In this document: positions 16,988 to 25,417 of the stretch, piece by piece
Layout of the letters: each line of letters opens with the position of its first letter
Numbering within the stretch: the first letter of the stretch is position 1
Source: an uncultured Paracoccus sp.
GTDB taxonomy: Bacteria > Pseudomonadota > Alphaproteobacteria > Rhodobacterales > Rhodobacteraceae
Direction: 5' to 3'
Length of the DNA: 55,797 bases
NCBI GenBank assembly: GCA_934533075.1
Contig: CAKTBJ010000019.1
Span: forward strand, 1 to 55,797
Position numbers and translations under genes: made by a program
Notes under the pieces: generated by a model
What the model saw: only the letters and a program-made list of their open reading frames with translations
Told to the model about the DNA's origin: nothing
The model's database searches: none

Positions 16988-18104
16988 AATCCCCGCTGAA
17001 TATGCCTGGCGGGTGGCGAAGGCACGGGCCGAGATGGCACGGGCCGGCTGCGATGTGCTGGTGCTGGACAGTTGCGAGGCTCTGGCCTGGCTCTCGGGCT
17101 ATACCGTGTCGGAAACCCGCTATCGGGCGGTGTTCCTGCCCTTGCAGGGGGCACCGTGGTGGGTGCTGCGCGACCTCGATACCGCGCCCTGCCGGGAAGG
17201 TGGCTGGATCGCGGATGTGGTCGGCTTCGACGATACCGCCACGCCCGAGGCCGTCATGGGCGCGGAATTGCGGCGGCGCGGGTTCGGGGCGGCGCGGATC
17301 GGGGCGGATTTCAACTCGATCGGCTGGAATCCGGTGCGGGCTTCGGCTTTGGCCGAGGCCGTGCCCGGCGCGGATTGGGTCAATCTGCCGGGCGTCACGG
17401 AAAGCCTGCGCTGGGTGAAATCGGACGCGGAAATCGCGTTGATCGCACAGGCCGCGCAGGCGGCGGATGCGGCGATGGCGGCGGTGGCGGCTGCTGCGGC
17501 GCCGGGAACCACCACCCGAGACGCTGCCGCCGTGGCCGCCGCGACCCTGCTGCGGGCCGGCGCCGACAGCGGCGTCACCGGTCCCATCGTCCGCAGCAGC
17601 GGCGCACATGAATTCCTGCACGGGTTGTTCCGCGCCGATGCCCTGGCGCCGGGCGACGTGCTGCATGTCGAACTGGTGCCGACCGTGGCCAATTACGGCG
17701 CCCGCATCATGCGCCCCATCGTGATCGGCGCGCCCACCCCCCGGCAGCAGGAGGTGGCCGAGGCCCTGCTGGCCCTGCAAGACGCCCAGATCGCCGCCAT
17801 GCGCCCCGGCGCGGTGGCGCGCGACGTGGACCGGATCATGCGGCAGGGTGCGCTGGATGCCGGGCTGCGGCGGGATTACACCAATGTCACCGCGTATACG
17901 CTGGGCCTTTACAGCCGCACGCCGAGGGCCAGCGACTTCTCGCGCGTGCTGCTGCCGGATCAGGACTGGCGGCTGGAGGCGAACATGGTCTTCCACGTCT
18001 ACACGACGGCGGAAGGGCTGGGGTTCTCCGAGACCGTGGTGGTCACGCCCGAGGGCGGCCGTCGCCTGACCCGGACGCCGCGCGCGATCCTGACCGCCGG
18101 CTAG
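16980..18104 (+). CDS. M24 (pita-bread) fold hydrolase, creatinase/ectoine-hydrolase-like
   Basis: A 374-residue protein with an N-terminal creatinase domain (about 1-130) and a C-terminal pita-bread domain (about 145-370). In metallopeptidase members the strand reads VDAG...SDITR with two Asp metal ligands. Here it is HVELVPTVANYGARIMRP, with no matching Asp, as in the metal-independent creatinase and ectoine hydrolase branches. It is therefore more likely a C-N hydrolase than an Xaa-Pro aminopeptidase. It starts inside the end of the M20-fold gene (8-bp overlap). Its TAG shares the CTAG at 18101-18104 with the stop of the convergent ABC gene. Confidence 0.85.
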   Translation: MPEIPAEYAWRVAKARAEMARAGCDVLVLDSCEALAWLSGYTVSETRYRAVFLPLQGAPWWVLRDLDTAPCREGGWIADVVGFDDTATPEAVMGAELRRRGFGAARIGADFNSIGWNPVRASALAEAVPGADWVNLPGVTESLRWVKSDAEIALIAQAAQAADAAMAAVAAAAAPGTTTRDAAAVAAATLLRAGADSGVTGPIVRSSGAHEFLHGLFRADALAPGDVLHVELVPTVANYGARIMRPIVIGAPTPRQQEVAEALLALQDAQIAAMRPGAVARDVDRIMRQGALDAGLRRDYTNVTAYTLGLYSRTPRASDFSRVLLPDQDWRLEANMVFHVYTTAEGLGFSETVVVTPEGGRRLTRTPRAILTAG

Positions 18105-19108
18105 GCGCCGGTGCCGCCCGTGAACAGGTGGCAGGCGACCGCGCGGCCGGTTTCCGGGGCCGCCAGCACCGGGATTTCAACCCGGCAGCGCGGGCCGGCA
18201 AAGGGGCAACGCGGGTGGAAGGCGCAGCCCCTAGGCGGGTTCAGGGGCGAGGGGATCTCGCCCTTGATCGGCTGGAAATTGCCCTTGCCCGCGCCCAGCC
18301 TCGGCACCGACTCGAACAGCGCCTTGGTATAGGGATGCAGCGGCTGGGCATAAAGCCGGTCCGCCGGGGCCAGTTCGACCATGCGGCCCAGATACATGAT
18401 CGCCACCCGGTCGCAGACATGGCGCACCACCGAAAGATCGTGGCTGATGAAGATCGCCGTCAGCCCCAGGTCGCGCCGCAAATCCATGAACAGGTTCAGG
18501 ATTTGCGCCTGGATCGACACATCCAGCGAGGCCACCGCCTCGTCCAGCACCAGAAACTTCGGCTGCATCGCCAGCGCGCGGGCAATGGCGATGCGCTGGC
18601 GCTGCCCGCCCGAGAACTGATGCGGCAGACGCTCGGCATAGGCGGGTTCCAGCCCGACCAGCCGCAGCAGCTCCGCCACGCGGGCGCGGATTTCGGCGCG
18701 GGTGCCGAGGCGGTGGACCAGCGGCCCCTCGGCGATGGTGTCGCCCACCTTCATGCGCGGGTTGAGGCTGGCGAACGGGTCCTGATGGATCATCTGCACG
18801 GCGCCGGTCAGCTTGCGGGCGCCGCGCGGGCCGGGTTCGGCCACCGGCTTGCCGTCCAGAAGCACCTTTCCGGCACTGGGGGCATAGATGCCGGCGACGA
18901 TGCGGCCCAAAGTGGACTTGCCGCAACCGGATTCGCCGACGATGCCCACGACCTCGCCGCGCGCCACGTCCAGCGTCACGTCGCTGACCGCATGCACGGT
19001 CTGCACCGCATCCCGCCCGCGCAGCCGGGCGATCTGGCGCAGGATCAGCCCCGGCTTGCGCGTGAACCGCTTGGACAGGCCGCTTATGGTCAGCATCGGC
19101 TCAGTCAT
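18101..19108 (-). CDS. ABC transporter ATP-binding protein (DppF/OppF-like)
   Basis: A 335-residue ATPase. Walker [10 protein letters not shown] lies near residue 58, signature FSGGQRQR near 165, Walker [13 protein letters not shown], then the H-loop FISHD. The C-terminal oligopeptide-type extension has [14 protein letters not shown] and a later Cys (VACHLF), the cysteine-rich motif typical of OppD/F and DppD/F. It is the last gene of the five-gene importer operon transcribed from 23577 to 18101 and overlaps the preceding ATPase by 8 bp. It converges head-on with the M24-fold gene. Confidence 0.95.
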   Translation of the reverse strand: MTEPMLTISGLSKRFTRKPGLILRQIARLRGRDAVQTVHAVSDVTLDVARGEVVGIVGESGCGKSTLGRIVAGIYAPSAGKVLLDGKPVAEPGPRGARKLTGAVQMIHQDPFASLNPRMKVGDTIAEGPLVHRLGTRAEIRARVAELLRLVGLEPAYAERLPHQFSGGQRQRIAIARALAMQPKFLVLDEAVASLDVSIQAQILNLFMDLRRDLGLTAIFISHDLSVVRHVCDRVAIMYLGRMVELAPADRLYAQPLHPYTKALFESVPRLGAGKGNFQPIKGEIPSPLNPPRGCAFHPRCPFAGPRCRVEIPVLAAPETGRAVACHLFTGGTGA

Positions 19109-20072
19109 CCGTGCCTCCCAGCGGGTGGAAGCAATGCGCGATGCGCCCGTCGCGGGCGATGCGGGGCGGCACGGCGGCGCATTCCGCGGTGGCGCGCGGG
19201 CAGCGCGGGCGGAAGGGGCAGCCCGAGGGCAGATCGGCCAGTTGCGGCGCGGCCCCCGGAATCTGCGGCAGGTGCCGGCCCGGCTCGTGCAGGCTGGGCA
19301 CGGATTCGATCAGCCCGCGCGTATAGGGGTGCCACGGGTCGGCGATCACCTCGGCCGCCGGTCCCTGCTCGACGATGCGGCCGGCATACATGACGCTGAC
19401 ATCATCCGCGAGCGACGAGATCACCGCCAGATCATGCGAGACCCAGACGAAGGCCGTCCCGGTCTCGTCCGCCAGCCGGCGCACCTCGGCCAGGATCTGG
19501 CCCTGGATCGACACGTCCAGCGCCGTGGTCGGCTCGTCCGCGATGATGACCGAAGGCGCGTGCAGCAGCGCGGTGGCGATGGCGACGCGCTGGCGCATGC
19601 CGCCGGAAAGCTGGTGGGGATAGGCGTCCAGACGCTCGCGCGCGGCGGGGATGCCGACGATCTCCAGCGCCTTGCGGGCGTGGTCCAGCGCGGCGCGCTT
19701 GTCCATCGGCTGATGCACCCGCACCGCCATCGCCATCTGGTCGCCCACCTTCAGCACCGGGTTCAGCGTCATCATCGGGTCCTGAAAGACCATCGCGATC
19801 CGGCTGCCGCGCATGCGCCGCTGGTCGGCGGGGGACAGGACGCGCATGTCCTGCCCGTCGATCAGCACCTCGCCCGCCGCAACCTCGCCGGGCGGGTCGA
19901 TCAGGCCGAGGATGGAAAAGCCGGTGACGCTTTTGCCCGAGCCGCTTTCGCCCACCAGCCCCATGATCCGCCCCGGCTGCACGGCAAAGCTGATGCCATC
20001 GACGGCCGTGACCCAGCCGGCGCGGGTCTCGAACCGGGTGGTCAGGCCCCGAACCTCCAGCGCCGCCGTCAT
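19101..20072 (-). CDS. ABC transporter ATP-binding protein (DppD/OppD-like)
   Basis: A 323-residue ATPase with Walker A GESGSGKSV (about 39-47), signature LSGGMRQR, Walker B VIIADEPTTALD, H-loop WVSHD, and the C-terminal CPFRPRCPRATAEC cysteine cluster. ATG 20072 overlaps the stop of the upstream permease (ATGA); an earlier in-frame start would run far into that gene. It pairs with the following DppF-like ATPase. Confidence 0.95.
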   Translation of the reverse strand: MTAALEVRGLTTRFETRAGWVTAVDGISFAVQPGRIMGLVGESGSGKSVTGFSILGLIDPPGEVAAGEVLIDGQDMRVLSPADQRRMRGSRIAMVFQDPMMTLNPVLKVGDQMAMAVRVHQPMDKRAALDHARKALEIVGIPAARERLDAYPHQLSGGMRQRVAIATALLHAPSVIIADEPTTALDVSIQGQILAEVRRLADETGTAFVWVSHDLAVISSLADDVSVMYAGRIVEQGPAAEVIADPWHPYTRGLIESVPSLHEPGRHLPQIPGAAPQLADLPSGCPFRPRCPRATAECAAVPPRIARDGRIAHCFHPLGGTDD

Positions 20073-20968
20073 CGCCGGTTCCTCGGATCGAGGACCATGC
20101 GCACCTGATCGCCCACCAGGTTGATGGCCACCACCACGATCATCAGCGCAATGCCCGGATAGATCGACAGCCAATAACGATCCGTGTGTATATATTTGAA
20201 ACCGTTGGAGATCAGCGTGCCCAGCGAGGGTTCCGTCAGCGGCAGGCCGACGCCGAGGAAGGACAGCGTCGCCTCCAGCGCGATGGCGCTGGCCACCTGC
20301 ACCGTGGCCACCACGATCAGCGGCGCCATGACGTTGGGCAGCAAATGGCGCAGCAGCACCCGCCGCGCCGGCAAGGGGGTCGAGCGCGCGGCCTCGATAT
20401 AGTCCTTGCCGCGCTCGACCGTGGCGGCGCCGTGGGTGGTGCGGGCGAAATAGGCGTATTGCGCCACCACCAGCGCCAGGATGATCTGCCCCACCCCCTG
20501 CCCCAGCAGGGCGACCAGCACCAGCGCCAGCAGGATCGCCGGCATCGACAGTTGCAGGTCGACGATGCGCATCAGCACGGCCTCGATCCGCCCGCCGGAA
20601 TAGGCGGCGACCAGCCCCACGCAGATGCCGGCGACCAGCGCCAGCACGCCCGAGGCCAGCCCGATCACGAAGCTGGTGCGCAGCCCGTAGAGGATGGCCG
20701 ACAGCATGTCGCGGCCCACGTTGTCGGTGCCCAGCACATGCATATAACCGCCGGTGCCCACCGTGCCGGGCCGCAGGAAGGCATCCATCCAGTCCAGCGC
20801 GGCCATGTCATAGGGGTCCTGCGGCGTGAACAGGGGCGCGCCGAAGGAGGCCACGGCAAAGCCCGCCACCAGCAGCAGCGACACCACCGCCACGGGCGAG
20901 CGGCGATAGTCGCGCCAGAACTCGGCCAGCTTGCGGCCGCGCAGGCGGGTGGCGGTCAGCACGGCCAT
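20069..20968 (-). CDS. ABC transporter permease (DppC-like)
   Basis: A 299-residue permease with about six membrane helices. VLGTDNVGRDMLSAILYGLRTS after the first helix is the DppC/OppC motif, and the EAA loop is YIEAARSTPLPARRVLLRHLLPN. ATG 20968 forms TGATG with the stop of the upstream permease; GTG 20971 is an alternative. Part of the 23577-18101 operon. Confidence 0.94.
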   Translation of the reverse strand: MAVLTATRLRGRKLAEFWRDYRRSPVAVVSLLLVAGFAVASFGAPLFTPQDPYDMAALDWMDAFLRPGTVGTGGYMHVLGTDNVGRDMLSAILYGLRTSFVIGLASGVLALVAGICVGLVAAYSGGRIEAVLMRIVDLQLSMPAILLALVLVALLGQGVGQIILALVVAQYAYFARTTHGAATVERGKDYIEAARSTPLPARRVLLRHLLPNVMAPLIVVATVQVASAIALEATLSFLGVGLPLTEPSLGTLISNGFKYIHTDRYWLSIYPGIALMIVVVAINLVGDQVRMVLDPRNRR

Positions 20969-21942
20969 CACGCCCCGCCCTTCAGCCGGATGCGCGGGTC
21001 GAGCTGCGCATAGATCAGGTCCACGACCAGGTTGATGATGACGAACAGCGTCACCACCAGCACCAGATAGGCCACCATCACCGGCCTATCGAGTTGCAGG
21101 ATCGAATCGATGATCAGCTTGCCGACGCCGGGCCAGTTGAACACGGTTTCCGTGACCACGGCAAAGGCCATCGTGGACCCCAGTTCCAGCCCGAACACGG
21201 TGATGACGGGAATCATGATGTTGCGCAGCACATGGCGGCGCACGATCTGGCCGTCGGGCAGCCCCTGGGCGCGGGCGAACTTGACGTAATCCATGCGCAT
21301 GGCCTCGACCACGCCGGCGCGGGTCAGGCGGATCATCAGACCCATGTTGAACAGCGACAGGTTCAGCGCCGGCAGGATCACATGCGCCCAGCCGTCCCGC
21401 GTCGCCAGCGAGGTCGGGATGCCGAACACCGTCCCCACCTGCCCGCGCCCGCCCGAGGGCAGCCAGCCCAGATTGACCGCGAAGGCCATGATCAGCAGCA
21501 TGCCGATCCAGAAGGTGGGCACCGAGAAGCCCAGCACCGACAGGGCCATGATCGCCTTGGCGCTCTTGCGCTCGGGGCGATAGCCGGCCCAGATGCCCGC
21601 CGGGATGCCGACCACGGCGGCGATGGTGACCGAGACCAGCACCAGGTCCAGCGTCGCCGGCAGCCGCGAGAAGATCAGCTTCACCACCGGCACGTTGTAG
21701 ATCATCGAGGTGCCCAGATCGCCGCGCGCGACGTTCTTCAGGAACATCAGGTATTGCTGCCACAGCGGCAGGTCGAGGCCATAGCGCCGGATCAGCTCCT
21801 CGCGCATCGCCTGGGTGGCGGCGGGGTCGATCATCACGTCGATCGGGTTGCCGATGGCAAAGACGCCGACGAAGACGATCACCGACATGGCGAGGATCAC
21901 CAGCACCGCCTGCGCAAGGCGCTGCATCAGATAGCCGAACAT
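20968..21942 (-). CDS. ABC transporter permease (DppB-like)
   Basis: A 324-residue permease. It has an N-terminal helix (LAQAVLVILAMSVIVFVGVF), a periplasmic loop and then five helices. The EAA loop is YVKFARAQGLPDGQIVRRHVLRN, followed by ETVFNWPGVGKLIIDSI, conserved in DppB/NikB. GGAGGG precedes the ATG. It is separated from the upstream binding-protein gene by a 63-bp gap holding the 21972-21997 hairpin. Confidence 0.94.
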   Translation of the reverse strand: MFGYLMQRLAQAVLVILAMSVIVFVGVFAIGNPIDVMIDPAATQAMREELIRRYGLDLPLWQQYLMFLKNVARGDLGTSMIYNVPVVKLIFSRLPATLDLVLVSVTIAAVVGIPAGIWAGYRPERKSAKAIMALSVLGFSVPTFWIGMLLIMAFAVNLGWLPSGGRGQVGTVFGIPTSLATRDGWAHVILPALNLSLFNMGLMIRLTRAGVVEAMRMDYVKFARAQGLPDGQIVRRHVLRNIMIPVITVFGLELGSTMAFAVVTETVFNWPGVGKLIIDSILQLDRPVMVAYLVLVVTLFVIINLVVDLIYAQLDPRIRLKGGA

Positions 21943-21971
21943 GCGCCCTCCTTGCCGGCTGCTGGGGGGGG

Positions 21972-21997
21972 CCGGGCGCGGCAGGGGCCGCGCCCGG
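21972..21997 (-). terminator. Intercistronic GC hairpin after the binding-protein gene
   Basis: A perfect 10-bp stem (CCGGGCGCGG) with a 6-base loop lies 8 bp downstream of the SBP stop on the minus strand. It is followed by a C tract rather than U, so partial termination or mRNA protection of the SBP message is more likely than full termination. The peptide operon of 9.4-18.1 kb has the same arrangement. Confidence 0.6.
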
Positions 21998-22005
21998 AGG
22001 GGTCG

Positions 22006-23577
22006 TTACTTCGGCGTGATCGCGTAGGCGCGGGTTTCCTGATCGACGCGCGGGGTGAAATCGAACTTGCCCGCCGGCGCCGCCCAGACGGTTTGCAGGA
22101 TCACCGTGGGAATCAGCGCCCGGTCCTGCATCGAGATGAAGGAAGCCTGTTCATACAGTTCCCGCCGCGCCTCGTCGTCCAGCGTCTCGGCGCCCTTGGC
22201 GAAGATGGCGTCGAATTCCGGGTTGGAATAGCCGGTGCGGTTGAAGTTGCCGAAGCCGGCCTCCGGGTCCTGCGTGTGCACCAGCGCGCCGTAGGTATAG
22301 GCGGCCTCGCCGGTCAGGGTGCCCCAGGCGGACATAGACACCGAATATTCCTCGCGCTGGGCGGCGGGGAAGAACACGGTGCCGTTCAGCGCCTGCGCAT
22401 TCACCTTCAGCCCGGCGCGTGACCACATCTGGGCCAGCGCCTCGCAGACCACGGCATCGCCGGGCACGCGGTTGTTGGTGCATGTGAAATCGAACTCGAA
22501 CCCGTTGGGGTAGCCGGCCTCGGTCAGCAGTTCCTTGGCCCTGTCCACATCATAGACGGGGGCCGGTATCTCCTCCGAATAGCCGAAGAAACCGGCCGGC
22601 ATCAACTGGTTGGCCGGGGTTCCCAGACCTTCCAGCACGACATTCACCAGCACGTCGCGGTTGATGGCATAGTCCAGCGCCTCGCGCACGCGCAGGTCCT
22701 GGAAGGGGTTCGCGTCGATCACCTGCCCGTCGACCTTGACCGGCTGCGGCAGCACGTCCTTCACCACGGGCTGGATGTTCAGGATATAGACGGAATCGCC
22801 CTTGAACACGTCCAGCGACGGGTCGGCCTCGAAGCCCACATAGTCCGAGGCCGGGACATAGTTGATCATGTCCACCTGCCCCGAGCGCAACGCCGCCACG
22901 CGGGCCGCGTCGTCGGGGATTTCCTTGCGGGTCACGTTCTCCCAGGCCGGGGCGTCGCCCCAGTAATCGTCATTGCGCACCAGCACCAGGTCGCCCTTCG
23001 GCTCCCACGAGACGAAGCGGTAGGGGCCGGTGCCGATGGTCGCCTCGCCCGAGTTGAACTGCTCGTTGCGGGCCTCCATGCCGGTCGAGGCCGGGACCAC
23101 GAACAGGCGGGTGAAGTCGTTGGGCAGCGACGGCGCGGTGCCCTTGGTGGTGACGCGCAGGGTCAGGTCGTCCACGACCTCGACCGAATCGACGTATTTG
23201 GTGTAGAGCGTCATCGGCATCGGGCCGGTGACGACCGGGATGCGCTCGATCGAGAATTTCACGTCCTCGGCGGTGAACGGCTCGCCATTGTGGAAGGTGA
23301 CGCCCTCGCGCAGCTTGAACTCCCAGGTGGTGTCGTCGATGGGCGTCCATTCGACCGCAAGGCCGGGCTTCAGTTGCAGGTTCTCGTCCACGTCCAGCAG
23401 CGTGTCGAAGACATGGCGCAGCGCCTCGGCCTGACCGCCCAGCGTGGACCAGTGCGGGTCCATCGAATCGGGACCGGCGCGCACGCCCAGCACCAGGTCG
23501 TCGGCGAAGGCAGCGGGCGCGGCGACCAGCAGCGCCAGCGCGGCGACGGCCGGCTTGAACAGGTTCAGTTTCCCCAT
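22006..23577 (-). CDS. ABC transporter substrate-binding protein, family 5
   Basis: A 523-residue exported protein with a Sec signal peptide (K-L-N-L-F-K then an alanine/leucine core, cleavage after F-A). Family landmarks are PDSMDPHWSTL, LAVEWTPIDDTTWEFKLREGVTFHNGEPF and DLRVREALDYAINRDVLV. GGGGAGC precedes the ATG. It is the first gene of the importer operon and divergent from the GntR regulator at 23721. The two units probably share a promoter region and substrate (inference). Confidence 0.94.
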   Translation of the reverse strand: MGKLNLFKPAVAALALLVAAPAAFADDLVLGVRAGPDSMDPHWSTLGGQAEALRHVFDTLLDVDENLQLKPGLAVEWTPIDDTTWEFKLREGVTFHNGEPFTAEDVKFSIERIPVVTGPMPMTLYTKYVDSVEVVDDLTLRVTTKGTAPSLPNDFTRLFVVPASTGMEARNEQFNSGEATIGTGPYRFVSWEPKGDLVLVRNDDYWGDAPAWENVTRKEIPDDAARVAALRSGQVDMINYVPASDYVGFEADPSLDVFKGDSVYILNIQPVVKDVLPQPVKVDGQVIDANPFQDLRVREALDYAINRDVLVNVVLEGLGTPANQLMPAGFFGYSEEIPAPVYDVDRAKELLTEAGYPNGFEFDFTCTNNRVPGDAVVCEALAQMWSRAGLKVNAQALNGTVFFPAAQREEYSVSMSAWGTLTGEAAYTYGALVHTQDPEAGFGNFNRTGYSNPEFDAIFAKGAETLDDEARRELYEQASFISMQDRALIPTVILQTVWAAPAGKFDFTPRVDQETRAYAITPK

Positions 23578-23720
23578 GATGACAGCTCCCCGTTATCGTT
23601 CGCTGTTACAGTAGGGGCCGGCCTGTCCATGCGTCAACGCAAAAATCCCGGCCTCGCGGCGGGGTGGGCGGCGGGGCAAAGCGCCTTGATGGACCAGATG
23701 TTTTCGCCCAATGTGACACC

Positions 23721-24719
23721 ATGACAGACCGACAGGCCCAGCTCGACCGTTCCATCGCGCGCATCACCGGCGCGCTTGACCGCGAGTCGCCGCTGCCGCT
23801 GTCGGTGCAGCTGCATGGCGCGCTGAAGTTCGGGGGGGCGCTGGACGACCTGCCGGCGGGGATGCGGATGCCCTCGGTGCGGGAGCTGGCGCGGCGGCTG
23901 GGCATCTCGCCGGTGACGGTCACGCAGGTCTATGCCAGCTTGCAGGCCGAGGGGATGCTGGAATCGCGCCCCGGCAGCGGCACCTTCGTGCGCGACATCG
24001 TGCGGCATGGCGGCCCGGACGGGCTGCGCGACCTCGACCGCCAGCTTGCGGCGCTGATCCGCAGCGCGCGCCGGCACGGGCTGTCGGCCAGCGACCTCGC
24101 CACCCGCATCAGCCTGATGGCGCAGGCCCCGGCCCGCGCGCTGCACCTGCTGATGCTGGGCAATTTCCCCACCACCACCGAGGGCTATGCCGCCGACCTG
24201 CGCCCGCACTTGTCCCCCGGCGACCGCATCACCGTCACCACGCTGGGCGCGCTGCGCCACGCCGCGCCGCCCCGCGACATCGACCTGGTGCTGACGCCGG
24301 TCACGCTGCTGCAACAGGCGCAGACCCTGTTTCCGCATTGCGACTGCCTGGGCGTGGCGCTGATCCCCGATGCCGCCACCCGCATCGCGCTAGCCGGGCT
24401 GGGACCGGATGCGCGGGTGACGGGCCTCTCGTTCTTCCAGGACTTCATCCCCAGCATGCGCGCCGGCATCATGCGCTTTGCCCCGCATGTCGCGCATCTG
24501 ACGATGGTGGCGCGCGGCGCGCCGGGGATGGAGGCCGCGCTGGCGCAGGCCGATGTGGTGGTCTGGTCCTCCGGCAACGCGGCCCCACCGCCCCGGCCCG
24601 GCCAGAGCAGTTTCGAATATCGCCACACCCCGGACGGAAACGCGGTGCGCAACACCCTCCTGCCGCTGCTGGAGGCCCTGCGCACCCGCCCCGTCCCAGA
24701 CAAGGAGACCGCAAGGTGA
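23721..24719 (+). CDS. GntR-type regulator with periplasmic-binding-like sensor domain
   Basis: A 332-residue protein. It has an N-terminal winged helix (about residues 20-90: PLPLSVQLHGALKFGGAL, then VRELARRLGISPVTVTQVYASL and GTFVRDI). A roughly 230-residue C-terminal domain resembles the sensor module of LacI-like/periplasmic binding folds (LDLVL and WSSG strands). It has neither FCD/UTRA nor MocR aminotransferase features. ATG 23721 gives a compact N-terminus but lacks a strong ribosome site. It heads an operon: the creatininase-like gene begins with GTG at 24716 inside its stop region. It is divergent from the importer SBP, so it probably controls both units. Confidence 0.85.
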   Translation: MTDRQAQLDRSIARITGALDRESPLPLSVQLHGALKFGGALDDLPAGMRMPSVRELARRLGISPVTVTQVYASLQAEGMLESRPGSGTFVRDIVRHGGPDGLRDLDRQLAALIRSARRHGLSASDLATRISLMAQAPARALHLLMLGNFPTTTEGYAADLRPHLSPGDRITVTTLGALRHAAPPRDIDLVLTPVTLLQQAQTLFPHCDCLGVALIPDAATRIALAGLGPDARVTGLSFFQDFIPSMRAGIMRFAPHVAHLTMVARGAPGMEAALAQADVVVWSSGNAAPPPRPGQSSFEYRHTPDGNAVRNTLLPLLEALRTRPVPDKETAR

Positions 24720-25417
24720 GGATTGCCGAAAGCAACTGGCCCGAGATCGAGGCGTATCTTGAAGGCGACGACCGTTGCATCCTGCCCTTGGGCAGCACCG
24801 AGCAACATGCCTGGCTGAGCCTCTCGGTGGATTCGATCCTGTCCGAGAAGGTGGCGGCGGATGCGGCCGAACCCCTCGGCATCCCGGTCTTCCCGGCGGT
24901 GCCCTACGGGCTGACGCCTTATTTCATGGCCTATCCCGGCACCGTCACCCTGCGGCTGGAGACCTATGCGCGGCTGATCCGCGACATCCTCGACAGCCTT
25001 TATGCGACGGGCTTTCGCCGGGTGCTGATCGTCAACGGCCACGGCGGCAACAGCCCGGTGCAGCCGGTGACGATGGAGTGGATGCAGGACCATCCCGGCG
25101 CCCGCTGCCGCTTTCACGACTGGTGGCGCGCGCCCCGGACATGGGCCTGCGTGCAGCAGATCGACCCCGTGGCCAGTCATGCAAGCTGGATGGAGAATTT
25201 CCCCTGGACCCGCCTGCCCGGCCGCCCCGTGCCGAACCACCAGAAGCCCTATGTCGATTTCGACCGCCTGCGCGACCGCGACGCCGCCGGGGTGCGCGAA
25301 CTGATCGGCGACGGCAACTATGGCGGCCACTACCAGAAGCCCGACGAGGACATGGCGCGCCTGTGGCAGGTCGCGGTCGAGGAAACCCGCGCCCTGCTGG
25401 AAGGTGACTGGGCATGA
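24716..25417 (+). CDS. Creatininase-family amidohydrolase
   Basis: A 233-residue protein of the creatininase/MftE fold. The metal-site signatures are LPLGSTEQHAWLSLSVDS (Glu, His, Asp), VNGHGGNSPV and HASWMENF. Members open creatinine, N-formyl amino-pyrimidine rings or cleave small amides using two divalent metals. It starts with GTG, overlapping the regulator stop (GTGA) behind AAGGAG, so it is translationally coupled. Together with the deacetylase-type hydrolase three genes later it suggests hydrolysis of a cyclic amide or imide (inference). Confidence 0.88.
   Translation: MRIAESNWPEIEAYLEGDDRCILPLGSTEQHAWLSLSVDSILSEKVAADAAEPLGIPVFPAVPYGLTPYFMAYPGTVTLRLETYARLIRDILDSLYATGFRRVLIVNGHGGNSPVQPVTMEWMQDHPGARCRFHDWWRAPRTWACVQQIDPVASHASWMENFPWTRLPGRPVPNHQKPYVDFDRLRDRDAAGVRELIGDGNYGGHYQKPDEDMARLWQVAVEETRALLEGDWA

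Noticed and set aside
16980..18104. Xaa-Pro aminopeptidase (pepP/pepQ)
   Set aside because: The Asp metal ligands of the pita-bread site are absent, pointing to the creatinase/ectoine hydrolase branch.
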